From: Nomia melanderi | Lineage: Eukaryota; Arthropoda; Insecta; Hymenoptera; Halictidae | Length of the DNA: 64,000 bases | Assembly (NCBI RefSeq): GCF_051020985.1 | Contig: NC_134999.1 | Coordinates: 24,399,160-24,463,159 of the forward strand | Direction of reading: 5' to 3' | Shown here: positions 11,760 to 23,720 of the stretch, piece by piece | Layout: every line of letters starts with the position of its first letter | Numbering within the stretch: the stretch's first letter is position 1 | The notes under the pieces: model-generated | Told to the model about the DNA's origin: nothing | The model's input: the letters and a program-made list of their open reading frames with translations, nothing else | Databases searched by the model: none | Translations under genes and position numbers: made by a program

Positions 11760-12640
11760 GTCTTGGGAACGTTTTTTGGGATTTGGAAGTGAATTGGGGG
11801 TGGTTTGGAGGATTTTGAGGGTTAGAGTTTAGGTTTTGGTATAGGTGTTGGAATTGTGGAATGATTTTGGAAAGTTTTGGAATTGGTGAGGAATGATGGT
11901 GGGTTTTTTGATTAGGAGGGACGAGGGATGATTTTGTGAGGGATTTTGGAGAAATTAATTTAGCAATTTGTATTGGGTTTTGGTATTGATAGGGGACTAT
12001 TGGAGTTGTTGTGGAATGATTTTTAAAAGTTAAGTTTTGTAATGGTTGAGAAATGGTGGTTGGTTTTTTGATTAGGAGGAATGAGGGATGATTTTGTGAG
12101 GGATTTTGGAAGTTGGGGTAATTTGGAGTAGGTTTTGGTATTGATAGGTGACTATTGGAGTTGTGGAATGATTTTGGAAAGTTTTGTAATTGGTGAGGAA
12201 TGGTGGTGGGTTTTTTGATTAGGAGGAATGAGGGATGATTTTGTGAGGGATTTTGGAAGTTGGGGTAATTTGGAGTAGGTTTTGGGATTGATAGGTGACT
12301 CTTGGAATCAGTATAGAATGATTTTTAAAAGTCAACTTTTATAATTATTGAGAAGTAGTAGTTACTTTTATAAGGAATTTACGAAGAAATTGATTTAACA
12401 ATTTGTATTAGGTTTTGGTATTGATAGGTGACTATTGGAGTTATCATGGAATGGTTTTGATAAGTCAACTATTGAAATTATTGACACATGATGGATGCTT
12501 TCACAATTATTGATAAATGGATGCTTTTCTGAAGAATTTAGGAAAAACTTGGTCTACTAACTTGTACTAGCTTTTAATCTCAATAGAAAACTCAGAATTT
12601 TTATACAATAATTTCAAATCAACTCGACTGCTTGGTAGTT
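11760..12640. repeat. G/T-rich tandem array, unit ~133-160 bp
   Basis: GATTAGGAGG occurs at 11910, 12070 and 12217; the landmark TTGATAGG(T/G)GACT(A)TTGG recurs with GACT at about 11995, 12150, 12297 and 12430. At least four units. The + strand is strongly enriched in G and T with almost no C in the first three units; the last units decay into AT-rich sequence. Confidence 0.9.
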
Positions 12641-12648
12641 CCAGTGCC

Positions 12649-12990
12649 ACCCCTTTGCACTCAATCTTTCCACTATAAACATTCACCATTTCCCAAGACA
12701 TAGACAACATTGTAAATCTACCAATAATTCACACATAAATCATCAACAAATCCAATTTATTCAAACACACATAGTACAAACTTCCATTTAAAACACTAAC
12801 CATCAACTTCATAGTTTCCCATCAAATCAACTAACTGATTCATAGACAACGTTGTAAATCTACCAATAATCCACACATAAATCAAGCAACAAATCCAATT
12901 CATTCAAACATACATAGTACAAACTTTCATTTTTCAACTCCATACTTTTCCATCAAATCAACTAACTCACCCCCGAGTGCAAAGGGTTGA
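12649..12990. mobile_element. Family A element with internal duplication
   Basis: Starts CCCTTTGCACTCAATC and ends GAGTGCAAAGGGTTGA; the flanking TTAA is mutated on both sides. Inside, a ~135-bp segment with TTGTAAATCTACCAATAAT and AACAAATCCAATT is present twice (about 12710 and 12850), so the element seems to have doubled internally. Confidence 0.7.
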
Positions 12991-13079
12991 TCTCTCACAT
13001 TTCATTTTTCCTCTCCAAACGCTAATCAGATTCGTCAAATTTAAATTTCGCTAAGGAGAATTTGTTTACCCCTTAAATT

Positions 13080-13426
13080 ACACACCGACTACCCCGTCAC
13101 TCGTGAAAATCGTTAATAATCGACGAGAGGATCTCGCATGGAGTAATCTGTTAAAGTTGCGAGAGCACTGTATAATTCCCGATATACTCGAATTTTATTG
13201 CGCCAATCCGAAGCGTATCGGATCGCTTCGCGCCGAGGAGCACTCGAGGAACTCGTTGCTCTTTAAAGTGCACGGTGATAAATATTGTGACTTACTCCCC
13301 TGTATTTCCACGAACGACACCGGAAGCTACGTTACTCAGCCATCTTCCGGGGTTCGTCGCGTTCCATCGTTCTCCCCCGAATTCGAGTTAATCCCAGAAT
13401 TGACTCGTTCGATTCTTTCTCGGTGA
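13080..13426. other. GC-richer unique segment, no gene recognised
   Basis: A 107-codon frame (13103-13426) is open on the + strand but has no recognisable domain and is bounded on the right by a family G end. Possible regulatory sequence. Confidence 0.35.
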
Positions 13427-13627
13427 TTAACCCCTTGACGTATTTACTTTCTCCGAGCATTTTACTATCGACCATTTCGAAACGCTCGTTCTAGTTTCAC
13501 CCCTTGAATTTCTGTTGCATTTTTGCTTCGTTGACTATTTGAAATGGAAGATAGAGTAGTGTGAATGATTGTTTTTAATGATATTGAGAAAGTAATAGAA
13601 TTTATTTGGAAGACATTTTGGATAGGA
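13427..13627. mobile_element. Family G end and remnant
   Basis: TTAACCCCTTGACGTATTTA starts at 13427. The same CCCCTTGAC terminus is seen near 14798 and, as its complement GTCAAGGGGTT, near 34869, 40907 and 61938. Confidence 0.55.
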
Positions 13628-13835
13628 TTAACCCTTTGCGGACGAAAATTTTTCGAAACATGCGAAACCTTCAACGTATAAAGCTAAATTACATACCAAT
13701 TGCATAATTAATAAAAGAAAAGGAAACTGCGGTCCGATCTCTTGCTATTCGACTAATTAAATCATTTGTTCGCGAATTAGTCTTCTAAATATGAACATTT
13801 CATCGAAATGCCGACGTCCGTCCGCGAAGAATTAA
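13628..13835. mobile_element. Family B TTAA element
   Basis: TTAACCCTTTGCGGACGAAA at the left, GACGTCCGTCCGCGAAGAATTAA-like right end. The interior (AAGCTAAATTA, AATTAATAAAAGAAAAGG, ATTAAATCATTTGTTCG) matches copies at 16388, 22972, 46518, 53662 and 59898. Length 208 bp, no ORF. Confidence 0.88.
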
Positions 13836-14400
13836 CCCTTTGCGAGGGGCGACTCTCAATTTGATTGGACGCAGCGAAATAAACTGAAAAATTCATAGAA
13901 TGTTGAATCAGGTATTAAAAAATGAAACATAATTTATGCAAGATGCTTCTTTATGTAAGTTGCAAATAATATTGTTAATATTTCGTCAGAAAACAATGAA
14001 TGCTTGTAATTCACTATTTTCTAAAGAAACGTTAATACTATTTGGAACTTACAAAGAAGAATCTTGCATAAATTATGGAGAATTGTTTTATTTCTGTTTC
14101 ATGTGTTAATACCTTTCTGAACAGTTTATATTGAATTTTTCATTTTATAATTCTACTGCGTTCAATCAAATGACTGAGAGTCTCTCTCTTGTTCTACGAT
14201 TTACATTGTCATTCATAATTTGAGAAAAAGAAACAAATTCTAGGTATATTTTAGCTCCATGTCTGCTTTAAAATATAATCATTCATAACGGAAGAATAAT
14301 ATTTAATCTGAACTCCAAAGAATCAAGTAATATTCTGCTCGTTAAATTTTATTTAAAATCTTCACGTGTCTGACATGTTATTCTAAGGCAAGGGGTTAAT
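13832..14400. mobile_element. Family A half elements, tail to tail
   Basis: Begins TTAACCCTTTGCGAGGGGCG, sharing its TTAA with the B element on the left. Its parts (TTATGCAAGATGCTTC, then CTTGCATAAATTATGGAG, then TTCAATCAAATGACTGAGAG) form an inverted arrangement. A TAAGGCAAGGGGTTAAT end of G type closes the region at about 14400. Confidence 0.65.
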
Positions 14401-14426
14401 AGTTCGACTGCTCGATAGTTTCAGTA

Positions 14427-14797
14427 TCAACCCTTTGCGGACAGCAAAAACAGAAATTCTGCTAAATTAACCACTGAATGCTTAAATCATAGAGAATAAG
14501 GAAACTGTACCGATTTCTTGCTGTTCGAACAGTTAACCCCCTGATCTCTGTCTTCAATATTGCCAATATTTTTAAACGACCCTAAAATTATTAGACTTTA
14601 CACATCCAAATTTTCTACTAAGGAAAATAGATCGAAAAAATATTGCATTTCTCATTTTCACTGGAGATACTATAAAAATCAGTTGCAGTCGCTGATAGAT
14701 TACAAAACAACCTGGAGTGCTAAGGGTTAACCCTTTATCAATCAGGTCATCAGGTAATCAGGTCATTTTGACTCTGGTAGCGTCAGTGTTATAATCA
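14427..14797. mobile_element. Family B fragment with a family C insertion
   Basis: A B left end (CCCTTTGCGGACAGC) starts near 14430. The interval 14533-14730 is a C element (TTAACCCCCTGATCTCTG to GGAGTGCTAAGGGTTAA). It abuts an E-type fragment with GGTCATTTTGACTC. The same C/E junction exists inverted at about 35458-35540. Confidence 0.75.
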
Positions 14798-15090
14798 ACC
14801 CCTTGACCTACGAAATATTTCTCAACTCGATACGGCTGCCTTAATAATTCATTGGAAAAGGAGAAAAATTCTAAGCATATATTTCCTTGATTAAGGAATA
14901 ATATTCACTCCGATGGTTCCGTTTGAATTTTAGTATAATCAGAGGGGAACGGAGTGATCGCGCGCGAGGCGCGCCGATTTTTCGATAGGATCGAGAAGTT
15001 TTCGCGCGACACTGTACCGGAGATTCTTTTCCGCGATCAGGGGATGCGTTGGTCTCGGTTGTGCAAGGTGTTCTCAGGTTATTCGTTCCC
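14798..15090. repeat. Left copy of an inverted duplication (partner 34625-34880)
   Basis: Runs from CAACCCCTTGACCTACG through ATATTCACTCCGATGG to GTTCTCAGGTTATTCG. The complement of 34625-34880 follows it base by base at roughly 95 percent identity by eye, except for about 30 bp near 14960-14995 that the other copy lacks. It joins a family G end to GC-rich sequence. Confidence 0.9.
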
Positions 15091-15300
15091 TTCGCATTCC
15101 GACGCGAGCAGGTATGCGACCTTGTTATCTGCGACTTTAATCTTCTCCCGGGGTATTACAGTTTCGAAGGGTTGCTGTCGCGACTTATAGTTTTCATTTA
15201 TTTTTTCGACCATAAATCCCAGACGTGGAAAGGTTTCGGGGCGTGCAACAACTTCGCGAGGCTCGGGTAACTTTGACTCGGGTTGGCCTTTCAAAGGGAG
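15091..15300. other. GC-moderate unique sequence
   Basis: Continues beyond the inverted duplication. A 78-codon frame ends here, without domain. Nothing else seen. Confidence 0.3.
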
Positions 15301-15309
15301 ATCAATTTG

Positions 15310-15905
15310 GGGGATTATCGTTGGTATTGCTATTGCTTGATCCTTGTGCTCGGTGTTCTTGTAATTAATGTTCGAGGAATTTTAAGTGTTCTTAATGTTA
15401 GTGTTGCTGTTGATAGTATTGTTAATGGAGTATTAATTATTCTTTTAGAGAATATTAAGTATTGTTAGTGTTACTGTTAATATTCTTAATAGTATTAATA
15501 TTCTTAGTAGTACTTGTAGTATTAATATACTTAGTAGTATTAATATTCTCAATATTACTATTAATATTCTTAATATTACTATTATTATTATTATTATTAA
15601 TAGTATTCATAATACTATTTTCAATTAATACAACATTAATATTCTTTCTTTCCAAGAATATTAACTATTCTTAATATTACTATTACTATTCTTAATATTA
15701 TTTTTAATAGTATTCTTAATAATATTCTCAATACTATTCTCAATAGAATATTAATTATTCTTTCTTTCCAAGAATATTAACTATTCTTCATATCACTATA
15801 ACTATTCTTAATATTATTCTTAATAATATTCTTAATATTATTCTTAATAATATTCTTAACACTATTCTCAATAGAATATTAATTATTCTTTCTTTCAAAG
15901 AATAT
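15310..15905. repeat. Low-complexity ATTCTTAATATT-rich region
   Basis: Long degenerate runs of ATTCTTAAT, TATTACTAT and ATTATTATT. AATAGAATATTAATTATTC with TTTCTTTCCAAGAATATT recurs near 15650, 15765 and 15890, so part of it is a ~120-bp tandem repeat. Open frames of Leu/Ile/Asn repeats here are artefacts of the repeat. Confidence 0.9.
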
Positions 15906-16387
15906 TAACCCTAATACATTTTTCTCAACAAATCTTCATTATTTTCTAATGAAATATCAATGATATTTTTGATAACATAAGAAAATAGTTAAATTAAGTA
16001 ACAACTATTTCATTTCGATGTTGCGTGTATTATAGAAAATTTAATATTGAATTTGAAATTTCACTCTTTCGTTGGTTCCAATCAACACATTGTAATTATA
16101 GTGTCAAGAAACTTCTCCAAGAAAATGACGAAGCTAATTATCTGCAACCTGACCATTGCTAAACTATGATTGCCCCAAATACAATCAAGCAAACTACACC
16201 ACATTTTCCCTTGTAACGAAGTGTTTTAGACAAAGAAGAAATTGCTAGTTCTTCATTTAATCAATTATCTCTTCTAACTACTATAAACACATAAATCGGC
16301 GATACTGAACACGTTTTCACTATCATGAAAACCATTTCTCACCACGCAATCAACACATACAACATATACCTATCTCCTAAGACCTAA
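15906..16387. other. AT-rich non-coding stretch
   Basis: No gene, RNA or distinct repeat seen. Confidence 0.4.
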
Positions 16388-16569
16388 TTAACCCTTCGCG
16401 GCCGAAGATTCTTCGAAACGTACAAAACCTTCGTCAGACGAAGTTAAATTATACATCGATTGCTTAATTAACAGGAAAACAGGGAGCTACGTGCTAATAT
16501 TTTGTTGTTTGCTAATTAAATCATTTGCTAATCTCTCCAGAATGTCGACATTTGTTCGCAAAGGGTTAA
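16388..16569. mobile_element. Family B TTAA element
   Basis: TTAACCCTTCGCGGCCGAAG to TTTGTTCGCAAAGGGTTAA, 182 bp, with the usual interior TTGCTTAATTAACAGG and AATTAAATCATTTGC. Confidence 0.88.
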
Positions 16570-17125
16570 TCTCCCAAAAACGTCCAAAATGGCGCGGTCC
16601 AGAGCGCGCAACGCACCGAAGAACGTCCGCGTTGCTCGGTCGGGTTGCAGATTAACTCGCTCGTTAAGACCGCATCGATAGCCGCGTGGGCAAATGGAAA
16701 GAATGAATTACCAGCGCGGATAGCTGATTTAATATCAGGCCGGAGTAATAAAACGGAGTAGCGATACGCGTATCGCGGTGCACGCTCGCGAGCCGAATCA
16801 ATCGCGAGGAGTGTATCCATTCACGCGTCGAAAACAAAGGGAAAGAAACGAGTTCGATTTCGAGCCGATCCTCCGGTGTAGGCGCGACTTCCTGCGATCG
16901 CCGTAAACAAATGGAAACAAGGACGACCGCGTGAAAAAGGGTCGGAGCTCAATAGGATAAAAGACACCGAGGTCGGAATGTCAGTGGGACACGCCCACGG
17001 AGCTTCTGAAATTCGATGCGTTCGGAACCCACGAGGAATACGCGTGGGACGCAATCGACGCGTTCACGCGTCATTTCGGTTGACTTCTTCCGCGCCGCTC
17101 GGAACTTTCGGCGAAATAATCGCGT
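16570..17125. other. GC-rich island, no gene recognised
   Basis: CpG-dense unique sequence bounded on both sides by TTAA elements. Minus-strand frames of 77-84 codons show no domain. Candidate regulatory island. Confidence 0.4.
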
Positions 17126-17129
17126 TTTA

Positions 17130-18029
17130 ACCGAATATTTCTATAATTTTGCGAATCAAATCGGTGACTGAGAGTCACCTCTCGAGTGCGAAGGGTTAAT
17201 ATGTTTCGCTCTGTGACGTCACGAGCGCCAGGTTCCCAGCAATACAGTAGAATTCAACAGAAATTTTGATTGTTTCAAGCTTGCGAGAACGTGAAACACA
17301 TAATTTATTTAATACTCGACGAATCGATGAATTCATCCTTCCGAATGGTCTATTCTACCAGTTAACCCTTTTTACCCCATTACTTTCTGATTAAATAGTA
17401 ACGACATTTTTCACAACTAACGCGATTGCTTATCTTATATAAATTCACCCTTTGCACTCGAAAGTTTCTCGCTAGAAATATTCAATATTCTTCGATGAGG
17501 TACAGACGATCTTTGAAACTAATTAACGAGGAACATATATAAATTAAGAAGAAAAGTTATTTTATTTCAATATTCCTTGTATCGATGCATCATTCGAAGC
17601 TTAATATTATATATAAGACTATAATTTTGCAAATCAAATCGGTGACTGAGAGTCACCTCTCGAGTGCAATGGGTCAAGGGACAGAACTATTTTATTTCGA
17701 TGTTTCACGCATTGATACGTTGCACACAACTTAACACTAGAACTACTGTGCCAGTCAAAATGATTTTAATTTGTTTGTTCCGCAATTATCGATATCTTAA
17801 AGGCATCGAATATTCAAAATTCTCTTGAAAATGGATAGTTTCACTTGACTACTATAACGAATGTCCGAAGAAACTGGAAACAATCTGTTGTTACAATTTC
17901 TATGGGAATTATATAATAATCCTATTAAACACACGGTAGTTCTAGTGTTAATATTGAATTTAAAATTTTATAAATTTGCTACCTCGAATTAGGTGGGGAA
18001 TAAAAAACCTCTCGATTGCAGAGGGTTAA
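17130..18029. mobile_element. Family A copies with a nested family E element
   Basis: A right end at 17130-17199 (CACCTCTCGAGTGCGAAGGG then TTAA); a near full A copy at 17444-17677 whose flanks have decayed to TTCA and TCAA; then an A remnant interrupted by a complete E element at 17731-17951 (TTAACACTAGAACTACTGTG to CGGTAGTTCTAGTGTTAA); the A right end CTCTCGATTGCAGAGGGTTAA closes at 18029. The A/E junction recurs inverted at 38590-38830. Confidence 0.85.
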
Positions 18030-18749
18030 TTTTGATATCCACAGCTTGGAAACACCATTACAGCCAACGATTGCCAAACAATCATCAAAAGAGAACCTTC
18101 GAAAACCTCGTACACCTCCAATCGGCATAATAGATTAAATAAAACGTTAACCCTTTGAACTCTAGGCTCGAAAATTGCAGCATAATATTAAATATTTGAA
18201 TGAATCTTAAAGAAACTACCCCAAAATTATTCTCCACATCGAAATTTTATACTAAGAAAGGAAATAAAAGATTGAAGAAATGTTCAACATATATTTCACC
18301 AAATATATATATATATATATATATTACTCGGTTCATTCGAATTGAAAGTATATTACAAGCAGCAGTACAATAGAAAATTACACCTTCCTTTCTAATATCC
18401 GCAGAGTTCGTCAAATAGCCTCACTCCAGATTAAGCCTATCGCTGGTAAAGGCCGCTGCAATGGCCTGCGAATCTATTCCGGTACACGATTGGTCAGTGT
18501 AATGGACAGGCCGGCCCATGGTTAAAATGTTGCGTTAATGCCTAGCAACAGCGTTCATTTACCACCGCACGAACACACACTGTCGGCCAACGTTTTCAAA
18601 CGAAAACTCGCGAACACTGAAATTCATTATTTCTTACGAAAGACTTTCACTCGACGTTTATTCCGAGATTTACACGTTTCCTCGCGTTATATAAATGAAC
18701 CTCTAGACTGTTTCGAAATCTACTCGGAAATATTAATAAACAAAATTCA
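18030..18749. other. Family C remnant, AT microsatellite and a small GC-rich segment
   Basis: A C-type end TTAACCCTTTGAACTCTAGG starts near 18147 with the C interior up to about 18295. An AT dinucleotide run lies at 18303-18325. The interval 18400-18560 is GC-richer and unique. No gene. Confidence 0.6.
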
Positions 18750-18931
18750 TTAACACTAGAACTGAGCATTTAATACGATTGATAATCTCTATAAAAATTG
18801 TAAGTTTCTTTGGATATTCATTGTAGTACTCGAGTATAGTAAAACTATTTCCAAAATCATTTCAAATATTCGATGCTTTTATGGTATCAATAACTGTGAA
18901 ACAAACAAATGTAAATAAATTCTAGTGTTAA
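18750..18931. mobile_element. Family E TTAA element
   Basis: TTAACACTAGAACTGAGC to AATTCTAGTGTTAA, 182 bp; the interior is an inverted relative of the E copy at 17731-17951 (ATAATCTCTATAAAAATTG, TTTCCAAAATCATTTC). Confidence 0.85.
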
Positions 18932-19690
18932 GTAGAAAACAGAATTATAAGACAACTCTCAGAATTTTCAGTAAGAGGTTCAAGAATGACATGCGGATTA
19001 TTGAAATTTTCATAATAAATATAGTAACATTTGGTAAAGATTAGAAAGATTGACCCTTGACATCAGGTTTCTTCAAAAGTGAGTTACATTGTACAGTTTT
19101 CAATGATACTAGTGAACGAACAGACATCTTTGCTATCATCGAATACGTTTCAAACGAGACTAACGATATTATATGATTTTCAATGATATTAGTGAACGAA
19201 AATCACCGAGAACACACTACGTCGCATTAAAACAAGGTGATCGAGTAGAAGGAAAATGATCCGTTGTGCAATTTACGGATCCCACTGTCCATTCAAGCGG
19301 GAAAAGTTCCGCCGATATAAATGTCATCGAGAAACGTGCAATTACGAGTGAATTTTCTTAAGAAAAACTTGTTCTCGATCATTAATCCGGTAATTAGTAT
19401 GCATACCGTGGATCCGAGTGTCTAATAAAATCGAATCGAGTATCTTTGATCGATTAATATCTCTGGCAGCGTTCTCGTAATCGATAAAAACGATGATCGT
19501 TTATGTTATTTCCGATTCGATGGAGTTTCTCGATACAAAATCACTTATACCCTTATTACGTCGCGAGCGGAAACGTAATTTACAGATTACCATTCGAAAT
19601 CCTCGCTGCGAGAGATTAAACTAGAACTATAAATACCGACGCGAAGAATAAGCTTTCTAGAAGAATCGATCGACGATATTCGCGTGTCTA
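18932..19690. other. Unique non-coding sequence
   Basis: AT-rich to about 19200, then moderate GC with many CGAT/ATCG strings to 19690. A short duplication (GATTTTCAATGATATTAGTG near 19174 repeats sequence near 19097). No gene recognised. Confidence 0.4.
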
Positions 19691-20700
19691 ACGCTGAAGT
19701 GACGTCACGGATAGTGTATTGTAATGTTGGTTACATGATTCCAATTTAATTAAGCTTCTATGCTTATTTTCTGTTATTGTTTGGGAAAAGTTAAATAACT
19801 GGAGAATGCGAATTAGATGATTAATTGCTTTTGGAAGAACCAAAAGGAACATTGAGAACCAATTAATATAGGAATTGATACAGAATTAAATGAACAGACA
19901 GAATTTTATCCCTCTGCACTCGAAAGTTTTCCATTGGAAATATCCAACATTTTCGACATTGTTCGAAACTAATCTAACGATTCACACGTAAATTAAGCGA
20001 AGCTATTTTATTTAAATATTTCACATAGCAATACGAAGTTCAATTTGAAGTACTAAATATTCAGCTTCATAGTTTTGTTATATTAAATCAAGTGGCGACT
20101 CTCAATTTGCCATTAAATTCCGTGGTACGTTTCGACGCAAGAAACATTCAAAAACACTTCTGTTCCTCGCACTAATTTTTTCATCTAATTTCTAGCCAGA
20201 TCTGTTGTAAATCGTCTGAATTCGAAATCTTACAACTCCATCGTATTTGACACTAAAATTACCGATCAGATAAATCGACATTTTGAAATTGTGATTTACA
20301 ATTCACTTTCCGCATTACTAACTTCTCTAATAATTCCTCAGAAAAACATTTGTCTTTAATAATTGCAAGAAGAAGCCAGAAATGGGTCATTTTCACGCGT
20401 CTGGTAGTTTTAGTGTTAAAGGTCAACAGAACTATTTTGTCCTTAACCCTTTGCACTCGATAATATTTGATTACCCGATGAAACATCGATAACATTCGCA
20501 TAAAATAACACTGAAACTACCAGACGCTCAAAATGGAAATTAAAAACAGGTGTTCCTCTGAAAACTGATTAAAGAAATTGATTCAGCGATACAAAGACTA
20601 AATTGTAAACCAATTAAAGCCTTAATAAATGCACTTTTGAGTTTCTATAAATGAATTTTAAAGTCAATTTAACTGGTAGTTTGTGTTAAGAGGCATGATT
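19691..20700. mobile_element. Diverged family A and E remnants
   Basis: A-type strings CTCTGCACTCGAAAGTTTTC near 19912 and CCCTTTGCACTCGATAAT near 20447; E-type ends GACACTAAAATTACC near 20248 and GGTAGTTTTAGTGTTAA near 20402. The segment 20248-20418 looks like a diverged E element. Borders are uncertain. Confidence 0.6.
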
Positions 20701-21950
20701 TTACGTTTCGTGTTGATTTTTAATTTTTAATTCTACAATTCCGAGTTCAATCGAATGACTGATCAAAGGAGTTGTAACGAATAACAATTATAACCACACC
20801 ACAGGATTACTTCGTAGTTAATACGCATAGGAACGACGCGAGGCGGAAGCAGCTGAAAAAATGATTGTTGAAAGTACGCGGAGGTTTACGAGAAAAAAGT
20901 CCCGTTACTAAAGACTCGTAGATTTCTTTCATTTGCTTCTGAAATGGAACTGTATACCGAATGACGTAGGATTTTCTGACTAAACTGGGCCAAGCGTGTA
21001 GAGTAATTTGATGCCATACTGTTCCTTATTTTGCTTATTACGTATCTTGCGAGGAATTTACGTTTTCCTTAGTCTACCGCGAACCGTCCGAGTTTATTTT
21101 CCGTGTCTCCGGTTTAAACATTTTATAACGTTCCCTGGTTCCCTGAAATCTTATCGATTTTTTCGCGAACGGAAAGTATACAGTTGAGATCAGATAATAG
21201 AGTTGTATTAGATTTTGTATTTAGATAGATGCATCAGTGGTTAGAGAACTGTATCTGTTATTCATTATTATCTTTTCACATTTTATTAAAGGAAGAGCTG
21301 GGGAACTTTGTATTTTTTATCTATATCTTACGTAGTTAACGTCTATGTGAAGAAATTCTAAGGAAATCAAAGATTAATCTATTTTAGGAAAAGGAAGTAC
21401 AAGTTATTAAGATAGAAATCTGATTGTTTATTTATTTTTAGTAGTTCCTGATATTAATATATATTCTAGTTTTAGAAATTACTTCTAGTTTTCAATGCTA
21501 TACACTGTTATCTTAAATAACTTCGCCGAGAAACATCAGATGTCTTCAGAATAATTGCAAAAAGAAGAAATCAAGAATGACTCATTTTCATCCGTCTGGT
21601 AGTCCTAATATTAATGTAATTATTCTTAAGCTAGAAACTTGATCAAAGTTTTCACTCTTTCATACAGTCCACTAACAAATGAAAACTTCCTTCTATTTTC
21701 CCACGCTATAAATTATGATCTTGAATAATTCCTCGAACAAACACGCGTCGTTTTTAGCCAAATGGCAAAAAGAACAGGCAACCGAGCCTTGCGGTAAGTT
21801 TAGTGTTAAAATGTGATTATTCTTAAGCTAGAAATTTGATCGTTCATTTACTTTCATTACAAAGTTTTTAGTTAACAAATTAAAACTTCCTTCTACTTTC
21901 TCATGCAATAAACTGTTACTTTCCATAATTCCTCGAGCAAACACGCGTCG
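20701..21950. other. Non-coding, with two diverged copies of an AT-rich segment
   Basis: AAACACGCGTCGT with AGCCAAATGGCAAAAAGA and ACTTCCTTCTA occurs near 21740 and again near 21940, roughly 200 bp apart, a degenerate tandem pair. The rest is unremarkable. Confidence 0.6.
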
Positions 21951-22740
21951 TCTTTAGCCAAATGGCAAAAAGACCAGGCAACGGAGCAGTAGGTTGATCG
22001 TTAAAAAATGAAGCGTCCGTGGGGGGTCCTCGGCTTATCGATCCAGGGCCGGCCGATAAGTTTGCCGGTGGCAACCGCAGGATCGGCGCGATTATGTTGT
22101 CCTGGATGAGGCCTCGCGACGACACGTTGGCAGAAATACCGCGATTAGAAGGGCGTATATCTGCCGGTGGCGTCGTGTGTGACCGTCTCTGGACGGATCC
22201 ATGGAACGATTTACGAGCGGCCGGATCGACGCGCGTAGATCCACGCTTCTGCGGCGATTGTAAATTAACGGGCGTGTTTGATATAAATGCGATTCCCCTG
22301 CTGGCGTGGGACCAACACGAAACCCGTATAAATAGAATTCCTTCGCGTGGTGGTTGTAACTCTATACAACACGGTTTTCTGGCTTTTATTTCCGTGGCTC
22401 CCGGTCTCTTCTTCCCGTAAAAGCGCGACAAAAACGTGGAACCGTGGATCGCCCGCGGGAAACTAGAACTTCTCCGCCACTATTCAAATCCCGAGATAAT
22501 TTCGACTCCGTTGCGTCACACGCGAACCATAACGCGCACCGACGAGACCCACACTGACGCGCACGCTCGCCTCTTTATATCTGTGTCGTGCGCTCTATCC
22601 GCGAGCTGTAATCACCGGGATGATGTCATGGGAGAATTCTTAACGATCACGGGGGAACCGAGTGCGGCAATTCCTAATTTAACCTTCCCGTCGAACGATA
22701 CGCAGTCGTTCCGATCGGGTTCAGCTGGCGTTTCTGAAGA
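21951..22740. other. GC-rich island, no gene recognised
   Basis: CpG-rich unique sequence open in several frames on both strands (up to 171 codons on the minus strand), which is expected from composition. A TATAAATAG string is at about 22327. Candidate regulatory element or untranslated exon. Confidence 0.4.
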
Positions 22741-23376
22741 TTTCGAAAATATAACGGATAGAAATGTTCTTCGATTTATTTGGATTCAATGTATTATTAT
22801 TTGGATTCATTACTCGATTCATTATTCAATAGTCATCAGTGATTCTTGATCATCACTTAATCCCTTGCCTTATATCTTGTCTCGTGAATATTTTGAAAAT
22901 CTAACAAATATAAATATTCTTCGATTTGTTTGAACTCAATGTATTATTCCTCTGTCACCGATAATTACACTTTAACCCTTTGCGGACGGATGTCGACATT
23001 ACAGAGAGATCGAATTTTCATAGTTGGAGCTCTAAGTAACAAACAAATGATTTAGTTATTGAAACAGCAAGAGATTAGTACGTAGTTTCCTTTTTTTTGA
23101 TTGTTTAAGCAATCGGTAATTTAGCTTCATCTGCTGAAGGTTTTGTATATTTTGATGAATCCTCGTCCGTTAAGGGTTAAATCAAAGGTTTGTAGAGAAC
23201 AGAGTTGGCTAGTCTTTGTGCCATACGCCATTTTGTTCACGGATTGGCTCAGACGCGGTCATCAGTGATTGGCGCTTAAAGCGTGAAGATGTCGAAAATC
23301 TAACAGATATAAATATTCTTCGATTTGTTTGAATTCAATGGATTATTCCTCTGTCGCCGATAATTATACTTTAACT
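22741..23376. repeat. Three dispersed copies of an ~80-bp segment around a family B element
   Basis: ATTCTTCGATTTGTTTGAA with AATGTATTATTCCTCTG occurs near 22915 and 23316, and a diverged copy near 22768. Between the second and third copies is a family B element at 22972-23180. Confidence 0.7.
22972..23180. mobile_element. Family B TTAA element
   Basis: TTAACCCTTTGCGGACGGAT to CTCGTCCGTTAAGGGTTAA, 209 bp, with the conserved interior GCTTCATCTGCTGAAGG, itself a small palindrome. Confidence 0.88.
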
Positions 23377-23720
23377 GATTTGACATGGTAAAACTGTAAA
23401 CTTTGATATTTAATATTAAACTTTGTACAATGCACCAATGTACGAAATATTGGAAGGAAATAGTTCTCTTCCTTGATACATGTGATATTTCTTCATTCAA
23501 TCTAAGAAAATGTCTGTATCTCATTAGAAAATATTGAATATTTCCGGTAAAAAACTTCTGGAGTGCAAAGGGTTAATTGAGTTACTGGAATAGCAAGAAA
23601 TCAGCACGTGGTTTCGGTTCCTTCTATTAATTAAGGAATTGATATATAATTTAGCTTCATCTTTTGAAGGTTTCGTATATTTCAAAGATTCTTTGTCCTT
23701 GATGTTTAAATTATGAAGCA
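23377..23720. mobile_element. Family A right half followed by a family B fragment
   Basis: The A half ends TCTGGAGTGCAAAGGGTTAA at about 23576. Directly after, ATAGCAAGAAATCAGCACG and AGCTTCATCTTTTGAAGG are B interior. The arrangement suggests A inserted into B. Confidence 0.7.

Noticed and set aside
15455..15674. Leu/Ile-rich or Asn-rich frames
   Set aside because: Translation of low-complexity ATTCTTAAT repeats.
21916..22431. 171-codon minus-strand frame
   Set aside because: A 133-codon frame covers the same bases on the other strand and neither resembles a known protein.
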